This document shows positions 60,802 through 64,000 of a DNA stretch of 64,000 nucleotides, piece after piece. This DNA comes from Pseudomonas mandelii (GTDB lineage Bacteria; Pseudomonadota; Gammaproteobacteria; Pseudomonadales; Pseudomonadaceae). The stretch covers positions 4,495,501 to 4,559,500 of the forward strand of contig NZ_LT629796.1 in the NCBI RefSeq assembly GCF_900106065.1, read 5' to 3'. Made by a program: the position numbers and the translations under genes. The stretch's first letter is position 1. Each line of letters begins with the position of its first letter. The notes below the pieces were generated by a model. It searched no databases. It saw only the letters and a program-made list of their open reading frames with translations, and was not told the origin of the DNA.

Positions 60802-61773
60802 ATGTTCGAGTTATTGATGAGTGCCGACATGATGGTTCCGGACCCGGACGGCATGACGGAAATGTTGGTCGACAAGCTCGGCATCTACAAACACGAACGC
60901 TGGCGCCAGGCGTTCGATAATCACCCGTACATTGCGCATTTCCTGCGGGTGCACAAATCCCTGGCGGTGTCGCCCACGCGCATCGAACCGCAATGGCACC
61001 TGGACCGGCCGAACCCCGGTGATCCGTTGTTCCATGACTTTCTGGAAAGCCTGAAGGATTTCCAGGGGCATCATCGGCCGATGCTCACGCACTCCATCGT
61101 GCTGGCCCTGCACGGGGACAAGTTCGACTCGCTGGTCGACAAATTGATGCGTCGTCGCTTGCCGTTCCGCATGGCGCAGCGCACCCCGGAAATGCCCTTC
61201 GACCGCTTATGGCTGGGTGCTACTCCCGAGCAACCGTATTACCAACCCACTGTGGATGGCGGTTTGTGCATTGAAATCATGCCGACCGAGCCTTTGCAGA
61301 TGCCGCCGGAAACCTATCAGATACCGCCGATGCAGCCGCGCGATCTCAAGCCTGGCGACATGGTCCGCGTCACTGCCCGTGGCTTCCTGGTGCGCGATCT
61401 CGACGAAACCCTGCGCAAGGTCTCGACCAACCTTGACTGGGAACCGAGCGGGCCTGTCGAGAACATCGGCAGCGAAGGTTACCGCCGTGCGCGAATGGGT
61501 TTCACCGTGCCGAACAGTGCCACCCTCGATGTGCTCGAGGCGACCTACTGGAACACCGACGCCGGCCACTACGTCAATAACTGGGGGCCGGGTCCGTACT
61601 ACATCCGCATCGGTGTCAACGACCTGGCAGCCAAGGCTGAGGATCTGCGGTCTCGCGGCACGCGGTTCCAGTGGATCGAATCCTCGGAGGCCGTCGGTGG
61701 CCGTGCGTTGATCAAGATCGATCCACAAGAACTCAATGGCCAGGTCTTCGAGTTCGAGGAGTGCCCTGTATGA
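60802..61773 (+). CDS. Large VOC-like protein, function unknown
   Basis: A 323-residue cytoplasmic protein with what look like two paired VOC (glyoxalase/extradiol dioxygenase fold) regions. The first starts at MMVPDPDGMTEMLVDKLGI. The second is VTARGFLVRDLDETLRKVST to INGNGQVFEFEE-like LNGQVFEFEECPV at the end, with the terminal Glu a possible metal ligand. A classic extradiol dioxygenase His/His/Glu triad is not clear to me. It overlaps the hydratase start as ATGA, so it belongs to the CoA-ester operon. It may be an isomerase, a ring-cleaving enzyme or a hydratase. Confidence 0.65.
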   Translation: MFELLMSADMMVPDPDGMTEMLVDKLGIYKHERWRQAFDNHPYIAHFLRVHKSLAVSPTRIEPQWHLDRPNPGDPLFHDFLESLKDFQGHHRPMLTHSIVLALHGDKFDSLVDKLMRRRLPFRMAQRTPEMPFDRLWLGATPEQPYYQPTVDGGLCIEIMPTEPLQMPPETYQIPPMQPRDLKPGDMVRVTARGFLVRDLDETLRKVSTNLDWEPSGPVENIGSEGYRRARMGFTVPNSATLDVLEATYWNTDAGHYVNNWGPGPYYIRIGVNDLAAKAEDLRSRGTRFQWIESSEAVGGRALIKIDPQELNGQVFEFEECPV

Positions 61774-62588
61774 GCACAGCGCAAAAACCGCAGCCTCCCG
61801 TGCTGATCAACGACGCGGTGCGCCTTGAGCGTGATGCCATGGTGGGCTGGGTGGTACTGACCCGGCCCCGGCAGATCAACGCCATCAACGACGACATTCG
61901 TCAGGGCGTGCCGCAAGCACTGGCGCTGCTGCAGCAAGACCCGGACATTCGCGTGATCGTGATTCGCGGGGAAGGGGAGCGGGGCTTTTGTGCGGGGGCC
62001 GATATCAAGGAGCGCCGCGGCCCGGAATCGAGCCTGCAAGTGCGCCAGCGCATGGAACAGGTGCGCTGGATCGAAGCGCTGGATGGCATCAGCAAACCGG
62101 TGATCGCTGCCATTCATGGTTATTGCATGGGCGGTGGGCTGGAACTGGTGCTGGCGTGTGACATCCGCTTCGCCGCGCCCGATGCCGTGTTCGCCTTGCC
62201 GGAAACCGGCCTGGGGCTGATTCCCGGTGGCGGTGGTACGCAACGGCTTTCCCGAGTGGTCGCGCCGGGCCAGGCGTTGGACATGTTGCTCACCGGAGAC
62301 CGGGTGGGTGCCGAGCAAGCGCAGCGCATTGGTCTGGTCAGTCGCTTGGCCAGTGATAATGCCAGCCTGCTGGACGAAGTCCGTGCCTTTGCTCAGCGCA
62401 TCGCCAGCAAACCACCCACCGCGTCGGCTTTTGTCAAACAAGCGGCTCGGGCGGCACTGGACATGGACCTCAAACGTGGCCTGGATCTGGAGCTTGATCT
62501 GTTCGCCTTGCTGGCCCCGACCAAGGATGCCCGCGAAGCGGCCCAGGCGTTCAGCGAGCGGCGCGAACCGCGGTTTACCGGCGAGTAA
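61770..62588 (+). CDS. Enoyl-CoA hydratase/isomerase family protein
   Basis: A 272-residue crotonase-fold enzyme. The oxyanion-hole and catalytic residues are visible: GADIKERRGPE, GGGLELVLACDIRFAAPDA (first Glu) and FALPETGLGLIPGGGGTQRL (second Glu and Gly-rich turn). Both Glu residues of true hydratases are kept. The ATG at 61770 lies in the stop of the preceding gene (ATGA); the frame itself is open further upstream. It probably hydrates an unsaturated acyl-CoA made by the acyl-CoA dehydrogenase/kinase module. Confidence 0.9.
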   Translation: MSTAQKPQPPVLINDAVRLERDAMVGWVVLTRPRQINAINDDIRQGVPQALALLQQDPDIRVIVIRGEGERGFCAGADIKERRGPESSLQVRQRMEQVRWIEALDGISKPVIAAIHGYCMGGGLELVLACDIRFAAPDAVFALPETGLGLIPGGGGTQRLSRVVAPGQALDMLLTGDRVGAEQAQRIGLVSRLASDNASLLDEVRAFAQRIASKPPTASAFVKQAARAALDMDLKRGLDLELDLFALLAPTKDAREAAQAFSERREPRFTGE

Positions 62589-62600
62589 AGCGCCACCCAA

Positions 62601-62610
62601 AACAATAAGG
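62601..62610 (+). promoter_or_regulatory. CA motif fused to ribosome-binding site of the SDR gene
   Basis: AACAATAAGG joins an AANAANAA element directly to the AAGG Shine-Dalgarno, ahead of the ATG at 62619. It is one of about ten such leaders in the cluster. Confidence 0.45.
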
Positions 62611-62618
62611 AACAGAAC

Positions 62619-63440
62619 ATGAGCACAGGAAAACTGGCAGGACGAGTGGCCATTATTACCGGCTCCGGTGGCGGCCTGGGCGCTGAGTGCGCACGGGTGC
62701 TGGCGTCGCATGGTGCAAGTATTGCGGTGGTCGATATCAATTTCGAGGGGGCCACAGCCGTGGCCCAATCACTCCTCGCGGAGGGTCATCAAGCCTTGGC
62801 GATCGCCACTGACGTGTCCTCGGAAGACGCCGTGCGGGCGATGGTTGCTCAGGTTAAACAGCATTTTGGCCGTATCGACATTCTGCACAACAACGCGGCG
62901 ATCCTGAACGCCGAGCAACGTCAGCTGGACCGCGATTTCGTCAATCTCGACATGCAGGCCTGGGACCGCGCCATCGCCGTCAACCTTCGTGGCGCGGTGC
63001 TGTGCACCAAGCATGTGATACCGGTCATGCTGGAGACCGGCAAGGGCTCGATTATCTTCGCCACTTCGGGGCTGGGCATGCAGGGCGATATGTCCCTGAC
63101 CGGCTACGCCACCTCGAAGGCGGGGCTGATGATGCTGCCGCGCATGGTCGCCTCGCAATACGGCAAACAAGGCATTCGCGGCAACGCCGTGCAGATCGGC
63201 CTGGCGCCTTCGGAACACGCCATGCCTGAACCCTTGCTCGACATCCTGCGAGACAACCACTGCACCGCCGAGCTGGGCACGCCTCGGCAGATTGCCGATG
63301 TGGTGGCGTTCCTGGCCAGTGACGAATCCTCCTTCGTCACCGGCACCACGCTGGTCGCCGACGGTGGTTTCAGCAGCCACACCCCCTCCCTGGTGGCGAT
63401 GCGCGCGCTGTTTGCGCAGATGGGTCGCACCGGCATGTAA
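62619..63440 (+). CDS. SDR-family oxidoreductase
   Basis: A 273-residue classical SDR: TGSGGGLGAE cofactor loop, VVDIN with Asp favouring NAD, NNAAIL, Ser in FATSGLGM and YATSK as catalytic pair, FVTGTTLVADGG near the end. It follows the hydratase gene by 30 bp and probably acts as a hydroxyacyl-CoA or ring-alcohol dehydrogenase in the same pathway arm. Confidence 0.88.
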   Translation: MSTGKLAGRVAIITGSGGGLGAECARVLASHGASIAVVDINFEGATAVAQSLLAEGHQALAIATDVSSEDAVRAMVAQVKQHFGRIDILHNNAAILNAEQRQLDRDFVNLDMQAWDRAIAVNLRGAVLCTKHVIPVMLETGKGSIIFATSGLGMQGDMSLTGYATSKAGLMMLPRMVASQYGKQGIRGNAVQIGLAPSEHAMPEPLLDILRDNHCTAELGTPRQIADVVAFLASDESSFVTGTTLVADGGFSSHTPSLVAMRALFAQMGRTGM

Positions 63441-63448
63441 CCCTTGCC

Positions 63449-63472
63449 CGGCGCACCCTGTGCGGTGCGCCG
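63449..63472 (+). repeat. Strong GC hairpin between SDR and flavoprotein genes
   Basis: CGGCGCACC (63449-63457) and GGTGCGCCG (63464-63472) form a perfect 9-bp stem with loop CTGTGC. No T-run follows, so it is likely an intra-operon attenuator or RNA-stability element. Confidence 0.5.
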
Positions 63473-63538
63473 CGGCTGATCTTTGCCGCCATAGCCGCCG
63501 TGTGCCGCCGTGGTTGAACTTCGACTTGGAATTAATTG

Positions 63539-64000
63539 ATGAACCAGAACCAAAATGCGAGCACTACGGATTTTGATGTGATCATCGTCGGCGGTGGCAC
63601 CAATGGCCTTTCGGCTGGCTGCTACCTGGGCTTGGAAGGCAAGAAAGTGCTGGTTCTGGAGGCATTGGACAAGGTTGGCGGAATGGCCTCCTCGGGTTAC
63701 CTGATACCGGAAGCGCCGCAGCATCTGGTTCATCCCTGTGCCCTGGACATGATGTCGATGCGCGTGCATTCCCATGTACCAGCGGAGTTGGGACTTGATC
63801 GACACGGTTTCAAATCGATAGAGCTTGCGCCGGGGTACGTGTACCTGCACCCGGATGGGCAATCTCTGATTTTCTGGCGCGATCGCGAGAAAACCGCCGC
63901 TGAGATCCGCCGGTTCAGCAGCAAGGACGCCGAGGCGTTTCTGCAGTTCATGAAAGTCATCGACATGTTCCTCGATATCGCGTTGCCGATGATGCGTGTC
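63539..64000 (+). CDS. NAD(P)/FAD-dependent oxidoreductase, phytoene-desaturase type (partial, cut by window end)
   Basis: The first 154 codons of a flavoprotein. FAD-binding motif DFDVIIVGGGTNGLSAGCYL at residues 12-31, then KKVLVLEALDKVGGMASSG, the dinucleotide-binding strand and GG doublet of CrtI/phytoene-desaturase-like and carotenoid-isomerase-like amine-oxidase folds. The rest of the protein lies beyond the window. The gene follows the SDR by about 100 bp with a hairpin in between, and likely catalyses a desaturation or isomerisation of a hydrophobic substrate. Confidence 0.82.
   Translation, partial: MNQNQNASTTDFDVIIVGGGTNGLSAGCYLGLEGKKVLVLEALDKVGGMASSGYLIPEAPQHLVHPCALDMMSMRVHSHVPAELGLDRHGFKSIELAPGYVYLHPDGQSLIFWRDREKTAAEIRRFSSKDAEAFLQFMKVIDMFLDIALPMMRV

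Overview
The window looks like chromosomal DNA of a fluorescent-type Pseudomonas. I infer this from the gene families (a P450cam-like P450, folE, a single-chain 2-oxoacid:ferredoxin oxidoreductase, an EmrAB-MarR pump locus), from the high GC and compact operons with ATGA stop/start overlaps, from A-rich AANAANAA (Hfq/Crc-type) leaders, and from a GTGGCGAGGGAGC palindrome of a kind common between genes in this group. No rRNA, tRNA, CRISPR array or intact insertion sequence was found.

Layout. (1) 1-2.4 kb, minus strand: a SulP anion transporter followed by a tandem universal stress protein. (2) 2.4-9.6 kb: an AT-richer accessory island, all genes on the minus strand. It holds an STM4504/CBY_0614-like HEPN protein, an unrecognised 570-residue protein with a C-terminal HEPN-type motif, and an OLD-family ATPase/TOPRIM nuclease translationally coupled to a short UvrD-like helicase, i.e. 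Gabija-like. Gene tails (a probable alpha/beta-hydrolase end and a flavin amine oxidase end) flank it. (3) 9.7-14.5 kb: a chemoreceptor and a marR-emrA-emrB type efflux operon with a perfect palindrome upstream of marR. (4) 14.8-64 kb (continuing past the end): a very large catabolic supercluster.

The supercluster contains a pair of Rieske-oxygenase homologues, seven SDRs, a fused family III CoA-transferase, an acyl-CoA dehydrogenase coupled to an APH-fold kinase (resembling the P. putida levulinate LvaA/LvaC logic), two further APH-fold proteins, a P450cam-like P450 with its own small ferredoxin, a GMC alcohol dehydrogenase and an aldehyde dehydrogenase in one coupled run, an ACMSD-like amidohydrolase, an epoxide-hydrolase-like NTF2 protein, an enoyl-CoA hydratase and VOC proteins. 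It also has three copies of an outer-membrane DUF1302/DUF1329 pair, the last followed by YCF48-like and MMPL/RND genes. Three local regulators (AraC, LysR, TetR) sit in the middle. folE, a 2-oxoacid:ferredoxin oxidoreductase and a small lipoprotein are embedded on the minus strand. A coherent reading is uptake and oxidation of a bulky hydrophobic, probably alicyclic or terpenoid-like, compound followed by CoA-thioester degradation. The actual substrate cannot be read from sequence.

The most unusual observation is the adjacent Rieske pair at 14858-16848. The first protein keeps the Rieske CxH/CxxH ligands but has lost the bridging Asp and the second His of the mononuclear-iron motif. The second keeps an intact DxxHxxxxH iron motif but has no Rieske cysteines at all. 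Together they look like a complementary, obligately heteromeric Rieske oxygenase. Other points worth attention are degenerate active sites in several pathway enzymes, shared DNA motifs between distant promoters of the cluster, and repeated AANAANAA leaders that suggest Hfq/Crc catabolite control.
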